64,000 bases of DNA from G963667675 sp965249215 (lineage in GTDB: Bacteria; Chloroflexota; Dehalococcoidia; Lucifugimonadales; UBA3495), in assembly GCA_965249215.1 (NCBI GenBank), contig CBDFLN010000002.1, positions 620,001 through 684,000 on the forward strand, written 5' to 3'. Positions within the stretch are counted from its first letter, which is position 1. Every line of letters starts with the position of its first letter. This document shows positions 54,082-63,204 of the stretch, one piece after another. Position numbers and translations under genes: made by a program. The notes under the pieces are model-generated. The model worked only from the letters and a program-made list of their open reading frames with translations, was not told the origin of the DNA and ran no database searches.

Positions 54082-54774
54082 ATGAAAAAGCGGTACATTC
54101 TACTCTTAGCCGTGGGTTTCATCGCGGTCGTTGTCGGGGCCAGTTTGTTTGGCTATGGCAGGTGGGACAATTCTCGTACCTTTGTCACCGCGGGCAACGC
54201 TCAAGTCGAAGCTGACCTGATTGACGTGGGCCCCATCAACTCGGGGCGCATCAGCCAGATGAACGTGGAAGAAGGCGATAGCGTCTCGATCGGCGACGTC
54301 ATCGCTATATTGGACATCGAAGCTACCATTTCAACCCCAGATGCCATGACTTCAACCGGGTCCGAAACTCAAGAGGTCGCGGAGCGGAAAGTCGAAGTGT
54401 TGTCAGCCCCCATGGATGCGGTCGTCGCAGCCCGGTGGGCGGTAGAGGGAGCAACGGTTTCCGCGGACCAGCGTGTCGTTACGTTGTTGGATACCCACGA
54501 TATATGGGTCGTCGCCAACATTCGAGAGGGTGATATCCAAAAAGTCCGCATCGGCCAGAAGGTCGAAGTAAGGGTCGCCAGTTCCGACGCACCGCTTACT
54601 GGACGGGTGGAGCGCATTTCCCGGACCACCAAGGACGCCCTTGAACAACCGCAGGGTTCCTCCAACAATAGCCTGAGAATGACTAAAGTAGTTCCCGTAA
54701 CGGTCTCCCTCGACGAAGGCCACCACTTGCTGATTCCCGGATCGTCCGCGGACGTCAAAATTCGGGTCCGCTAG
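54082..54774 (+). CDS. Short HlyD/EmrA-like membrane fusion protein
   Basis: A 230-residue protein with an N-terminal membrane anchor (about 5-25), a split lipoyl/barrel-sandwich domain (VDVGPINSGRISQMNVEEGDSV-like and the second half at APMDAVVAARWAVEGATVS) and a beta-barrel (DIWVVANIREGDIQKVRIGQ). It lacks the long coiled-coil hairpin, so it may suit a cell without a classical outer-membrane TolC. It is divergent from the MFS array, but there is no direct evidence that they work together. Confidence 0.82.
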   Translation: MKKRYILLLAVGFIAVVVGASLFGYGRWDNSRTFVTAGNAQVEADLIDVGPINSGRISQMNVEEGDSVSIGDVIAILDIEATISTPDAMTSTGSETQEVAERKVEVLSAPMDAVVAARWAVEGATVSADQRVVTLLDTHDIWVVANIREGDIQKVRIGQKVEVRVASSDAPLTGRVERISRTTKDALEQPQGSSNNSLRMTKVVPVTVSLDEGHHLLIPGSSADVKIRVR

Positions 54775-55040
54775 CTGGACCGGCAACCGGTCAGCGACCG
54801 GCGGCTTACCGCCACGGAAGACCTATTCCTAACCTCCCGAGCGGCATAGCAATGGGCCATGTAGTCCCCTCTGTCCAACGCGGGGGAGGGCTGGGGCGAT
54901 GGGGATTCAACGAGGCTATGCAAGGGCCTCTTCGCCAGCGGCGCGCTCAGGGCTTTTGCCTCCCGCCATTAAGGCGCGGCTTTGAACCCCTACCCGCCTG
55001 ATGAGCCCGATAACCAGTTGCCCGGGCCAACCCGGGATTG
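54775..55040. other. Intergenic, nothing recognised
   Basis: 266 bp between convergent genes. A G-rich GGGGGAGGGCTGGGGCGATGGG stretch near 54880 belongs to the common short repeats of this genome. No hairpin with a T tract was seen. Confidence 0.5.
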
Positions 55041-56135
55041 TTACGCTGCCTTGCCCCTGAGAGGGGCGCTCATCCGGTGCAGGTGCCCAATTATTTCCTT
55101 GTGCGACCCCAGGACGCTCGTCTCATGGTAAGAAATTCCGTGCGTCTTGCAGAACTCCTTGACGATTGCCTGGGCCTTTCGCAGGTTGTTGCGGGGCATG
55201 TTGGGGAACAGGTGATGTTCGATTTGGCAGTTCAGGCCGCCGTATATGAAGTCGGTAACAGGATGGGCCTTGACGTTTCGGGACGTAATTATCTGCTGGC
55301 GCATGAACCCTATCTCAGCGTCCGGGGCCAGTACCGGCATGGCCTTGTGATTGGGAGCAAATACCGACCCCATGTATACCCCCTCCACAGCCTTGTGGAC
55401 CATGATGAACAACACGGCGTACACCGGCCCCAGGAAAGTGAACAGCAGCCCTAAATAAGCGGCCAGGTTTGCAACCACCAGCAGTGGCTCCACCGCAGGA
55501 TACCTCAGCTTGCCGCCGGTGGCCATGTAATGGATTCCCGCAAAGAAGAAGCTCAGCGCCGCCAGCGTCAGCACCGGGAAGAACATGAAGGCTTGGTACT
55601 TCACTATCTGCTTGTGCAGTCCCTTCTTGCCGGCCAGGTCCGCTTCGGCAAACGCAAGGATAGACACGTTGATGTCGTCGTCTTCTCCCACCTTGTTGGG
55701 ACTGACGTGGTGGCGCATGTTGTGCTTGTCGTTCCACCAACTGGGCACCAGCCCCATAAGGAAGCCCATCGCCAGGCTGACCAGGTGGTTTCCCCTCGCC
55801 GATGCACAGATTTGCTGGTGTCCGGCGTCATGTGCAACCAACCCCAATTGCGCAAACACCAGGCCCAAAAAGGCAGCGTTCAGCAACTGCAGCGGCGCAT
55901 TGTCCACCAACACCAGGAAGGCTATGCTGGCCGCCAACAACCCTACCGTGAATGGAATTTTCACGAAGTAGTATCCCAACTGCCGGTCCAGCAGCCCGCT
56001 TTCCCTGACCAGCCGGCGCAGCTCCCCATACTGCAGGGCGTCCAAGCGAATCGGGTCTGGCTCGGTCTCCGGTATCGCTCGGACTTCCTGCGTGCCGGAC
56101 ATCGATGCATTCATGACGAGACTCTTTGACACCAT
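55041..56135 (-). CDS. Acyl-lipid fatty-acid desaturase
   Basis: A 364-residue integral membrane di-iron enzyme with the three histidine boxes: HDAGHQ (102-106), HNMRHH (138-143) and QIEHH near the C-terminus (NCQIEHHLFPNM). The Gln in the third box is typical of front-end and linoleoyl-type desaturases. No fused cytochrome b5 is present, so electrons must come from a separate donor. ATG 56135 has GGGGAAGG upstream; longer frames are not supported. Confidence 0.92.
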   Translation of the reverse strand: MVSKSLVMNASMSGTQEVRAIPETEPDPIRLDALQYGELRRLVRESGLLDRQLGYYFVKIPFTVGLLAASIAFLVLVDNAPLQLLNAAFLGLVFAQLGLVAHDAGHQQICASARGNHLVSLAMGFLMGLVPSWWNDKHNMRHHVSPNKVGEDDDINVSILAFAEADLAGKKGLHKQIVKYQAFMFFPVLTLAALSFFFAGIHYMATGGKLRYPAVEPLLVVANLAAYLGLLFTFLGPVYAVLFIMVHKAVEGVYMGSVFAPNHKAMPVLAPDAEIGFMRQQIITSRNVKAHPVTDFIYGGLNCQIEHHLFPNMPRNNLRKAQAIVKEFCKTHGISYHETSVLGSHKEIIGHLHRMSAPLRGKAA

Positions 56136-56333
56136 ATTCAACCTTCCCCACAGGCCATGAGTTGCCCAGGCCCACACAACATAACATCCCAACGGTTCGG
56201 TCTTACGGCCATAAAGATTACCACAAATTCGGTTTGTTCTACAGATAAGCGGCGCCGGACGCGCCAATCTGAGGCCCGCCCTTCGTTAAGGTATCCGGAC
56301 GACCTGCAGCGCCAAGCCGTCGGTTGCCGTCGC

Positions 56334-57971
56334 TCAAGCGACTCTAAGGCCCAGGGCCTCTTCGGCCAGCTCCTTGAGCTTGAACTTCTGCACCTTGCCG
56401 CTGGGAGTCATAGGGTATTCCTGCATGAATAGAACGTGGCGGGGCGCTTTAAAGCTGGCCAGCTTGACCCGGCAGTAGCCGATAAGTTCCTCGGCCGTGG
56501 CCCCCTGCCGTTCTTTCAATATCACGCAGGCGCAAGCCACTTCGCTCAGTCGTTCGTCGGGAACCCCTACGATCTGTACCCCACTCACCGCCGGGTGACC
56601 CAGCATCAGGGCTTCCACCTCGACCGGGTCCACATTCTCCCCGCCCACTTTCAACAGCTCTTTGATACGGCCGATGAAGCGAATATGGCCGTCGCCGCGA
56701 ATAGTCGCCAGGTCTCCCGTGTGAAGCCAGCCCTCTGTGTCGACCGCCCGGCTGGTTTCCTCCGGTTTCTTGTAGTACCCCAGCATCATGCCGTACGTGC
56801 GCACGCACAGCTCCCCTGGGCTGTCCGCCGGGAGGCCTGCGCCGGTCTCCGGGTCTATCACCTTGAACTCGTAACCGGGCAGGGGAAAGCCGGACCCCGT
56901 GCAACGGTCGTCTTCCGACGAATCCAAGAATGACAGGGCCGCCCCCACTCCCACCTCGGTCATTCCCCACCCCGACACGGTGTGGCAAAGCATCTTCTGC
57001 GTCAGCCGCGCCGTAGGTTCGCTGCTGGCCATCCCGCTGGCAAGGATTCCTGTGCGCAGGCTGCTCCGGTCGACCTTTGCGCAATTGGGATGCGAGGCCA
57101 ACTCCCGGAAATGGGTATCAAAGCCGTGAAGGACGGTCGCCCTTTCCTGCTCTATGAGTCCAAGAGACTCCTCAGGATCGAACAGGGTGGTCAGCACCAT
57201 ACGGGCCCCGGTCATGGTGGCCATCAGCGGGCCTTTGTAAAGGCCGAATGCGTGGAACAGCGGCAGATACATCAACACCGCATCCTTGCGCGTCATCCCC
57301 AGCCTGTTGGCAGCATCGTTTACCGTTCTCTGAATTTTGTGGCTGTGCACCACTCCCTTGGGAAAGCCCGTCGTGCCTGAAGTGTACATAATCAGCGCCG
57401 CATCGTCCGGGTCGACCCCTTGCCGGCGAGCCTCCAGATCACGCACTGGGACCGACGCTGCGCCCGCCAATGCGTCCTCCAAGGTCAAGACCCCGGGATG
57501 GCGCCCCTCTCCATGGACCAACACCCTCTTCAATTCCGGGAACCTCTTTGGCCTCAGGTTCCGGGGGTTCCCGTCATCCACCTCCGGGCACAGGCTCCTC
57601 ACCATATCCAGGTAGTCCACGGGACCCGACCGGTCCACGGTAATCAAGGTGGCGGCATCAGACTGCCGGACGACGTACTCCAGGTCCATGGTGCGTAACC
57701 GTGTGTTTGCAGGGACCAGGACCGCCCCGATTCTCAACACCGCAAAGAACAGGTGCAGCCACTCCGGCCGGTTGGGCATCCATAGCACGACCTTCTCTCC
57801 CGGCTGGACCCCCAAGCCGATAAGGGCCCGAGCGCAACGGTCGACGTCGTCCTTGAGTTGATTGAACGTCCACCGCTCGCCCTGATAATACAGCGCCTCA
57901 CTGGGTCCAAACAGGCGCGCCGCCCTGTCTACCAGGTCGCCTATGCCGGTTTTCTCGTACCAGTCCGCCAC
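56334..57971 (-). CDS. Acyl-CoA synthetase (AMP-binding)
   Basis: A 545-residue ANL-superfamily ligase with the P-loop-like MYTSGTTGFPKGVVHSH, SGWGMTEVG, the hinge region LHTGDLATIRGDGHIRFIGR and the C-terminal catalytic Lys in TPSGKVQKF. It activates a carboxylic acid as acyl-AMP and then acyl-CoA; the chain length is not readable. The start is GTG 57971, 12 bp after the HtrA-like gene stop on the same strand, so the two genes are probably co-transcribed. Confidence 0.9.
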   Translation of the reverse strand: MADWYEKTGIGDLVDRAARLFGPSEALYYQGERWTFNQLKDDVDRCARALIGLGVQPGEKVVLWMPNRPEWLHLFFAVLRIGAVLVPANTRLRTMDLEYVVRQSDAATLITVDRSGPVDYLDMVRSLCPEVDDGNPRNLRPKRFPELKRVLVHGEGRHPGVLTLEDALAGAASVPVRDLEARRQGVDPDDAALIMYTSGTTGFPKGVVHSHKIQRTVNDAANRLGMTRKDAVLMYLPLFHAFGLYKGPLMATMTGARMVLTTLFDPEESLGLIEQERATVLHGFDTHFRELASHPNCAKVDRSSLRTGILASGMASSEPTARLTQKMLCHTVSGWGMTEVGVGAALSFLDSSEDDRCTGSGFPLPGYEFKVIDPETGAGLPADSPGELCVRTYGMMLGYYKKPEETSRAVDTEGWLHTGDLATIRGDGHIRFIGRIKELLKVGGENVDPVEVEALMLGHPAVSGVQIVGVPDERLSEVACACVILKERQGATAEELIGYCRVKLASFKAPRHVLFMQEYPMTPSGKVQKFKLKELAEEALGLRVA

Positions 57972-57983
57972 TTGTCCCGTCTC

Positions 57984-59249
57984 TTACCCATCCGGGTCGG
58001 GCCGTGCGCCCAGCGACACTTCCAGATCTTCCCCCTCCCCATCCCTGATCACTTCCAAAGCAACTTTGTCGCCGGGCCTTGTGTTGCTCGACAAATAGGC
58101 GATTAAGTCATCCATGTCATCGACGGCCCAACCGTTGATTGACACTATAACATCTCCACCCACCGGGTAATCCACGCCGTCCAGTACCGCGGTCCGGTCG
58201 CTCCCCCGCAGGCCGGCCTTGTCCGCGGGACTGTCTACCGTTACCTGGCTCACCAGGGCGCCGCTGGTATCACGGGGCAGGTCCATCAGCTCGGCTAGGT
58301 CCGCCCGGAGTGTGGAACCGGAGATTCCCAACCAGGAATACTCGTACCGGCCCTCCTCGATCAAAGCCGGTACGACCCGCTTCGCTGTATTGATGGGAAC
58401 GGAAAACCCCACGCCTGAGCTTGCCCCGCTGCGGCTGATGATCTGTGTGTTGACCCCAATCACTTTGCCGTGCCGGTCCAGTAGCGGGCCCCCGGAGTTG
58501 CCCGGGTTAATGGCCGCGTCTGACTGGATTACCTCTGGGATGGAAAAAGGACTGCCCCCACTGCGAATCGTGCGGCCCAATGCGCTGATGATGCCGGAAG
58601 TCATAGTGAATTCCTGGCCAAAGGGGTTCCCGATTGCCAACGCTATCTGTCCTACCCTGAGGTCGTCGCTGTCTCCCAGGTCCACTGGAGACGCGCCGCT
58701 CTTGGGCTCCGACAGCTCCAGTACCGCCAGGTCGGAGTCCGGGTCAGTCCCTATGACTTCCGCCTCCAGTTCGGTACTGTCGGAGAAGATTACGGCTACA
58801 CGGTCGGCGCCATCGACAACGTGGTTGTTGGTTACAATGTGGCCCGCCTCGTCCCACACAAACCCCGAACCTTCGCCCCGGTGGAAAAACTCTCCGGGAA
58901 AATCGGGCAACGGCGCGTCCGGAACACCGGGCAATGGCTGACCGGCCCCGTTAGAGTCTATCTGCCGGATTACCCTGATATGGACCACCGACGGCAGCAA
59001 GGCTTCATAAATCCGGGCCAATACCTCCTCGTGGGCGGCTATAATCGTGTCCGAGTCCAAGGCTCCCACTGATGCAGTCCCGCTGGCTCCCGGCGCTGGC
59101 GAGGCCAGCGAACTGCCGGGACTCGGGTCACCGGTCGGCGTTGCATCAGACCCGCCGCACGCCGCCACCATAGCGACAAGAGCCAAGGCTATCATGACAG
59201 CTAACCAGTACCTTTCAGAAATTAACCTTCTAAAAATGCGAATCGCCAT
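57984..59249 (-). CDS. HtrA/DegP-like serine protease, lipoprotein form
   Basis: A 421-residue protein with a lipoprotein signal (lipobox VAAC, Cys31), a Pro/Ser/Ala-rich linker (about 32-62), a trypsin-like domain and one PDZ domain (about 320-410). The catalytic triad is His143 (TNNHVVDG), Asp173 (DSDLAVLEL) and Ser252 (NPGNSGGPLL). It should act outside the cytoplasmic membrane in protein quality control. ATG 59249 is preferred to upstream in-frame starts because it gives a normal signal peptide. Confidence 0.92.
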   Translation of the reverse strand: MAIRIFRRLISERYWLAVMIALALVAMVAACGGSDATPTGDPSPGSSLASPAPGASGTASVGALDSDTIIAAHEEVLARIYEALLPSVVHIRVIRQIDSNGAGQPLPGVPDAPLPDFPGEFFHRGEGSGFVWDEAGHIVTNNHVVDGADRVAVIFSDSTELEAEVIGTDPDSDLAVLELSEPKSGASPVDLGDSDDLRVGQIALAIGNPFGQEFTMTSGIISALGRTIRSGGSPFSIPEVIQSDAAINPGNSGGPLLDRHGKVIGVNTQIISRSGASSGVGFSVPINTAKRVVPALIEEGRYEYSWLGISGSTLRADLAELMDLPRDTSGALVSQVTVDSPADKAGLRGSDRTAVLDGVDYPVGGDVIVSINGWAVDDMDDLIAYLSSNTRPGDKVALEVIRDGEGEDLEVSLGARPDPDG

Positions 59250-59545
59250 CTCCGTACTCCATCCACAGGACATCATCGGCTTCTACGAAACAGGAGAATC
59301 CCATGGATGCATGCAGGCCAACGCCGAATCGACGGCCCTGGCCTGGCTTTGGACATAGCTTAACCAGGCCCGTTAGAGACTTTACTTTTGGCCCCGATTG
59401 TCCTAACTTGGGGACGGCCTCCATCGTGCTGGGGACGGCTGTTCTGCAGTCAACAACCGCTCCATTCCGCCCCGGCGACCCCGGCCGGCTGGAGTCCAGC
59501 CACCAGGTAGACTGCGACCCGATGCCCCGTTCAGGAGACGCGCCA

Positions 59546-59941
59546 ATGGCCAAGACAATTCTGAACAGCCCCAAGCTCAGCAGTCCCAAAGGGATATACT
59601 CCCCAGGGGTGGAGACTCCCGCCGGCCGCATGGTTTTCGTGTCTGGCCAGGTCGCGCGCAACGCCCAGGGAGAAATTGTAGGCAAAGGAGACATCCAAGC
59701 CCAGACCCGCCAGACTTTGGAGAACGTCAAGTCGGTGCTGGAATCCGCCGGCGCCACCCTGGACGACGTTGCAAAGGTCACCGTGTTCGTCACCAATCTC
59801 GAGGAACACTTTGCCCAGATTCACCAGGTCCGGGCCAAGTACTTCCCGCGTGACTATCCTGCCAGCACCTTGGTGGAAGTCAAAGCCCTGGCTCACAAGG
59901 ACTTGTTAATCGAGATTGACGCCATCGCCGTCATTCCCTGA
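59546..59941 (+). CDS. RidA/YjgF-family protein without the catalytic arginine
   Basis: A 131-residue protein with the YjgF fold signatures IYSPGVETPAGRMVFVSGQVA, QTLENVKSVLESAGATLDDV and KVTVFVTN. RidA proper hydrolyses reactive enamines/imines using Arg105 in a PARS motif; here the site reads DYPASTLVEV, with Ser107 in place of Arg. It therefore belongs to the non-deaminating Rid subgroups, and its activity is unknown. ATG 59546 has CAGGAGA upstream; earlier in-frame starts give unrelated sequence. Confidence 0.87.
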   Translation: MAKTILNSPKLSSPKGIYSPGVETPAGRMVFVSGQVARNAQGEIVGKGDIQAQTRQTLENVKSVLESAGATLDDVAKVTVFVTNLEEHFAQIHQVRAKYFPRDYPASTLVEVKALAHKDLLIEIDAIAVIP

Positions 59942-60234
59942 CCCCCGGCGACGCCCCAGCCCCGCCCTTGGTACACCATCATCCCGCCCGTGGTCTACCG
60001 CCATTCCAGCAGCTCAACAGCCGTCAACTCCTGCGCGGGGAGCCCGTTGCATTACTTCAAAAGCAGCGTAGAACTGGGCTATGAAATCCCCTCTCCCAGA
60101 TGGGAGAGGGCTAGGGTGAGGGGGGATCCAAGCAGTCATCCAAATGTCTCCGAACGCCAGAATCTCTCCCTCCAGCCCTTAGCCGCTCTCACCCCTCCCA
60201 ACACGGCCTTGTAATACCTTGTAGAATACCTGGC
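59942..60234. other. Intergenic with short repeat
   Basis: Contains CCTCTCCCAGATGGGAGAGG (about 60091), an inverted repeat of the common type in this genome. No gene. Confidence 0.6.
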
Positions 60235-61266
60235 ATGACACACCCTGCAAGCCCAGCCGATCAAGACGCCGAACCATCGTACATAGGCCTCCCGTCTTTC
60301 CTAAAGCTCCCTTATGTGACCACCGTTGAAGAGCTTGCCAGGCTCAAGCCGGATATCGCCGTAATGGGAGCGCCTTTCGACATCGGCGCCACCCTGCGGC
60401 CTGGGACCCGGTTCGGCCCCAGGGCTATCCGCCAGGCGGCCGGCTACCCCGGCGGCACCCCCGTGGAGCCTATGTACCACGCCTCCATGCAGGTGCACCC
60501 CTTCCAAATATTGAAAGTGGTGGACTTTGGGGACGCCAACTGTAGCCCCCACTCGATTGAACAAGCCCACCAGGCCATCAAGGAGAGAGTCGCCCAGATA
60601 CTATCCGCTGGCGCCATGCCCTTCATTCTCGGCGGCGACCATTCCATCACCCTGCCTGCGGCCACCGCGGTAGCCGACCGCTGGGGCCGTGGAAAGGTGG
60701 GAATAATACATTTCGACGCCCACGCCGATACCGGCCCCGACAGCTTCGGAGGCACCCTTATCGCCCACTGCAGTCCCATGCGGCGGCTCATAGAAAGCGG
60801 CGCTGTTCCCGCCAAGAATTTCGTGCAAATAGGCCTTCGCGGTTATTGGCCTCCCGAGGAAGTGTGGCAATGGATGGGCGACCAGGGAATGCGCTGGCAC
60901 CTCATGGCGGAGATAGAAGACCGGGGCTTCGATACGGTCATCGAGCAGGCTATCAACGAAGCCCTGGACGGCCCGGAATACATCTACCTCTCCGTGGACA
61001 TCGACGTCCTGGACCCAGGATTCGCTCCGGGCACAGGTACACCTGAACCTGGAGGCATACTTCCCAGCCAGTTGCTGCGGGCCATGCGGCGCATCGTCCC
61101 CCGCGTGAATCTGGTCGCCATGGACTTGGTGGAGGTCTCGCCTCCCTACGACGACGCCGGCGCGGTCACCGCCGAACAGGCCCACCGGGTAGTGCTCGAA
61201 GTAATCACCGCCGTCGCCAGCGCTCGGGCCCAACGTGGCCGTGGCGGTCCCGCTGGGCCCGGTTAG
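60235..61266 (+). CDS. Agmatinase/arginase-family ureohydrolase
   Basis: A 343-residue binuclear Mn enzyme. The metal-binding motifs are complete: GGDHS (133-137), HFDAHAD (Asp161, His163, Asp165) and SVDIDVLDPGFAPGTGTPE (Asp255, Asp257). These hydrolyse guanidino compounds to urea and an amine; which one is not decided by the sequence. It is not accompanied by other polyamine genes. The C-terminal tail is Gly/Pro-rich. Confidence 0.92.
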   Translation: MTHPASPADQDAEPSYIGLPSFLKLPYVTTVEELARLKPDIAVMGAPFDIGATLRPGTRFGPRAIRQAAGYPGGTPVEPMYHASMQVHPFQILKVVDFGDANCSPHSIEQAHQAIKERVAQILSAGAMPFILGGDHSITLPAATAVADRWGRGKVGIIHFDAHADTGPDSFGGTLIAHCSPMRRLIESGAVPAKNFVQIGLRGYWPPEEVWQWMGDQGMRWHLMAEIEDRGFDTVIEQAINEALDGPEYIYLSVDIDVLDPGFAPGTGTPEPGGILPSQLLRAMRRIVPRVNLVAMDLVEVSPPYDDAGAVTAEQAHRVVLEVITAVASARAQRGRGGPAGPG

Positions 61267-61443
61267 AATCATCACGGGCTATGACAATTATCAAAGAATA
61301 TTGACAAGCCCCGGTGAAACTATCACAATTCACGGTGTAAGCCCGCGGCGGAGTTTCCCCCTCTAGTCATCCACGGCCAATCAGACCTCTCCATGGACCC
61401 AGGGCAGAAACCTGCCAGTTGACATAACGTTGGGAGGGCAATC

Positions 61444-62595
61444 ATGTCCAGCTATAAGATCATTTCCCAGGACAACCACGTTATCGAGCCGATAGACCTG
61501 TGGACCAGTCGGGCCGAGTCCAAGTTCGCCTGGCGTGTGCCTCACGTTGAAAACCTGGGGGAAAAGGGCGACTGGTGGTTCTGCGACGGCCGCAAGATAA
61601 TCGGCGTTACTGGGGGCTCGGCCAATGTGGGCAACAGGTTCCTGGACCCCGATAACAAGGTCAGAAACTCTCGCATTGAGGACGTGCGTCCAGGGGGCTG
61701 GATTCCAGAAGAGCACGTCAAAGACCTGGATATAGACGGCCAGGACATGAGTGTCGTCTTCCCCACGGTCGGGTTCATGCTTTTCGGCATCCCCGACGGC
61801 CAGTTGCTGGACTCCCTCTGCAGGAGCTACAACGACTGGGTTGGAGAATTCTGCGGCGTCATTCCCGACAGGCTCAAGGGGATCGCCATGATTAACACCG
61901 ACGACGTGAGCGTGGGCGTAAAGGAGTTGGAACGCTGCGCCAAGATGGGCCTAGTCGGGGCAATGATCGCCGTCTATCCCAGCACGTCTCAGTACTACGA
62001 TGACCCGGCCTACGAACCCTTCTGGGCGGCCGCCCAGGACTTGCAAATGCCCCTCAACCTCCACGTCGCAGCCAATCGTTACAGCCCTGTTCAGGAACTT
62101 GCCGACCCTGACATCGATAGGCCCGCCTTTATCTGCAACGCCGCCTATTGGCCGATGATGTCTCTTGGCGACATCATCTTTAGCGGCGTCTTTGAACGCT
62201 ATCCCAACCTCTACGTGGGATCTGTCGAGCACGAACTGTCCTGGGCGCCCCACTTCCTGGACCGGCTCGACTACACCTACACCGACCGGATGCCGCCCAA
62301 GGATGATCCGTCTCAGGCCAACAAGCGCCACCCAATAGTACGGTACAAGGATGGCATCCTTCCCAGCGACTATTTCCACAGCAACTGCTTCCTCGGTTTT
62401 CAGGAAGACGCCCTGGGCATCCGGGACCGGGCCATCATAGGTGTGGACAACCTGATGTGGGGGGCGGACTATCCCCACTCAGAGTCTACATTCCCCCGGA
62501 GCCGGGAGATTCTCGATAACATCCTGGCCGACTGCACCGAGGAAGAAAAGGCCAAGATCGCCGGCGGCAACGCTCAGAGGGTATACAGGCTCTGA
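61444..62595 (+). CDS. Amidohydrolase-2 family metal-dependent hydrolase
   Basis: A 383-residue TIM-barrel hydrolase beginning MSSYKIISQDNHVIEP (metal-binding DxH-like NH), with LNLHVAANRY, GSVEHELSWAPHFLDRLDY, and GADYPHSESTFPRSR near the C-terminus (Asp of the active site). The family decarboxylates or hydrolyses aromatic and related acids, and is expanded in Chloroflexota. It has GGGAGGG upstream and a strong terminator, so it is a single-gene unit. Confidence 0.9.
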   Translation: MSSYKIISQDNHVIEPIDLWTSRAESKFAWRVPHVENLGEKGDWWFCDGRKIIGVTGGSANVGNRFLDPDNKVRNSRIEDVRPGGWIPEEHVKDLDIDGQDMSVVFPTVGFMLFGIPDGQLLDSLCRSYNDWVGEFCGVIPDRLKGIAMINTDDVSVGVKELERCAKMGLVGAMIAVYPSTSQYYDDPAYEPFWAAAQDLQMPLNLHVAANRYSPVQELADPDIDRPAFICNAAYWPMMSLGDIIFSGVFERYPNLYVGSVEHELSWAPHFLDRLDYTYTDRMPPKDDPSQANKRHPIVRYKDGILPSDYFHSNCFLGFQEDALGIRDRAIIGVDNLMWGADYPHSESTFPRSREILDNILADCTEEEKAKIAGGNAQRVYRL

Positions 62596-62625
62596 CCAAC
62601 GGACAGCCCCAACTCCCGCAAATCG

Positions 62626-62666
62626 CACAACAGGCGCTCTGTTACAGAGCGCCTGTTGTGTTTCTT
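62626..62666 (+). terminator. Rho-independent terminator of the amidohydrolase gene
   Basis: A long perfect stem CACAACAGGCGCTCTGT / ACAGAGCGCCTGTTGTG (62626-62660) followed by TTTCTT. It may be bidirectional, as it also faces the minus-strand gene at 62736. Confidence 0.92.
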
Positions 62667-62735
62667 GCACCGCGTGGGCTTCCAGGTCCAAAGGCTGGAG
62701 AGCAGTCTCCTGGCCCAGTGGGCCCAGCTATCCAA

Positions 62736-63182
62736 CTACCGGTCGTGCCACTCAGGCGTCGGTTCGTCGACGCAGTGCAGGAACACGAAAGCCCCGGTCC
62801 GGCCCAGTCCTCGGAATTGCCCGGTTAGCTCCTTGACCCGCCGGCGGTAGTCCAACGCGTCCAACGACCTCAAATAATTCCTGAACGACCCATGCTCCTG
62901 GGCCAGTTCCAAGACTACCCCGGCGTTCTCCACGGTCCCCAAAATCTTCCGCCTGTTCCTGACGATACCAGGGTCTTCGAAGAGCCGGTTGATCTCCTCG
63001 ACCCCATAATTCGCAACTGTGCGAACGTCAAACCCATCGAAAGCCTTCTGGAAGTTGGTCCACTTTTGCCTAACTACCCGCCAACTGAACCCCGACCGGA
63101 ATATCGCCTTGGTCAACTCCTCAAGGTACCCGCTGTCGCCGGCGGGAGCTATCCTTGGGGGCACCTCGATCATTGTCCGCAT
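62736..63182 (-). CDS. 3-Methyladenine DNA glycosylase I-like protein
   Basis: A 148-residue protein matching the Tag family core: YLEELTKAIFRSGFSWRVV, FQKAFDGFD, DPGIVRNRRKILGTVENA and HGSFRNYL. Typical Tag proteins are about 185 residues with an N-terminal zinc-binding part; this one is shorter there. It may still be a base-excision glycosylase of the HhH family. It stands alone, 22 bp after the ABC permease end on the same strand. Confidence 0.82.
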   Translation of the reverse strand: MRTMIEVPPRIAPAGDSGYLEELTKAIFRSGFSWRVVRQKWTNFQKAFDGFDVRTVANYGVEEINRLFEDPGIVRNRRKILGTVENAGVVLELAQEHGSFRNYLRSLDALDYRRRVKELTGQFRGLGRTGAFVFLHCVDEPTPEWHDR

Positions 63183-63204
63183 AGGGTCGGCTTGTTGAGG
63201 GAGG

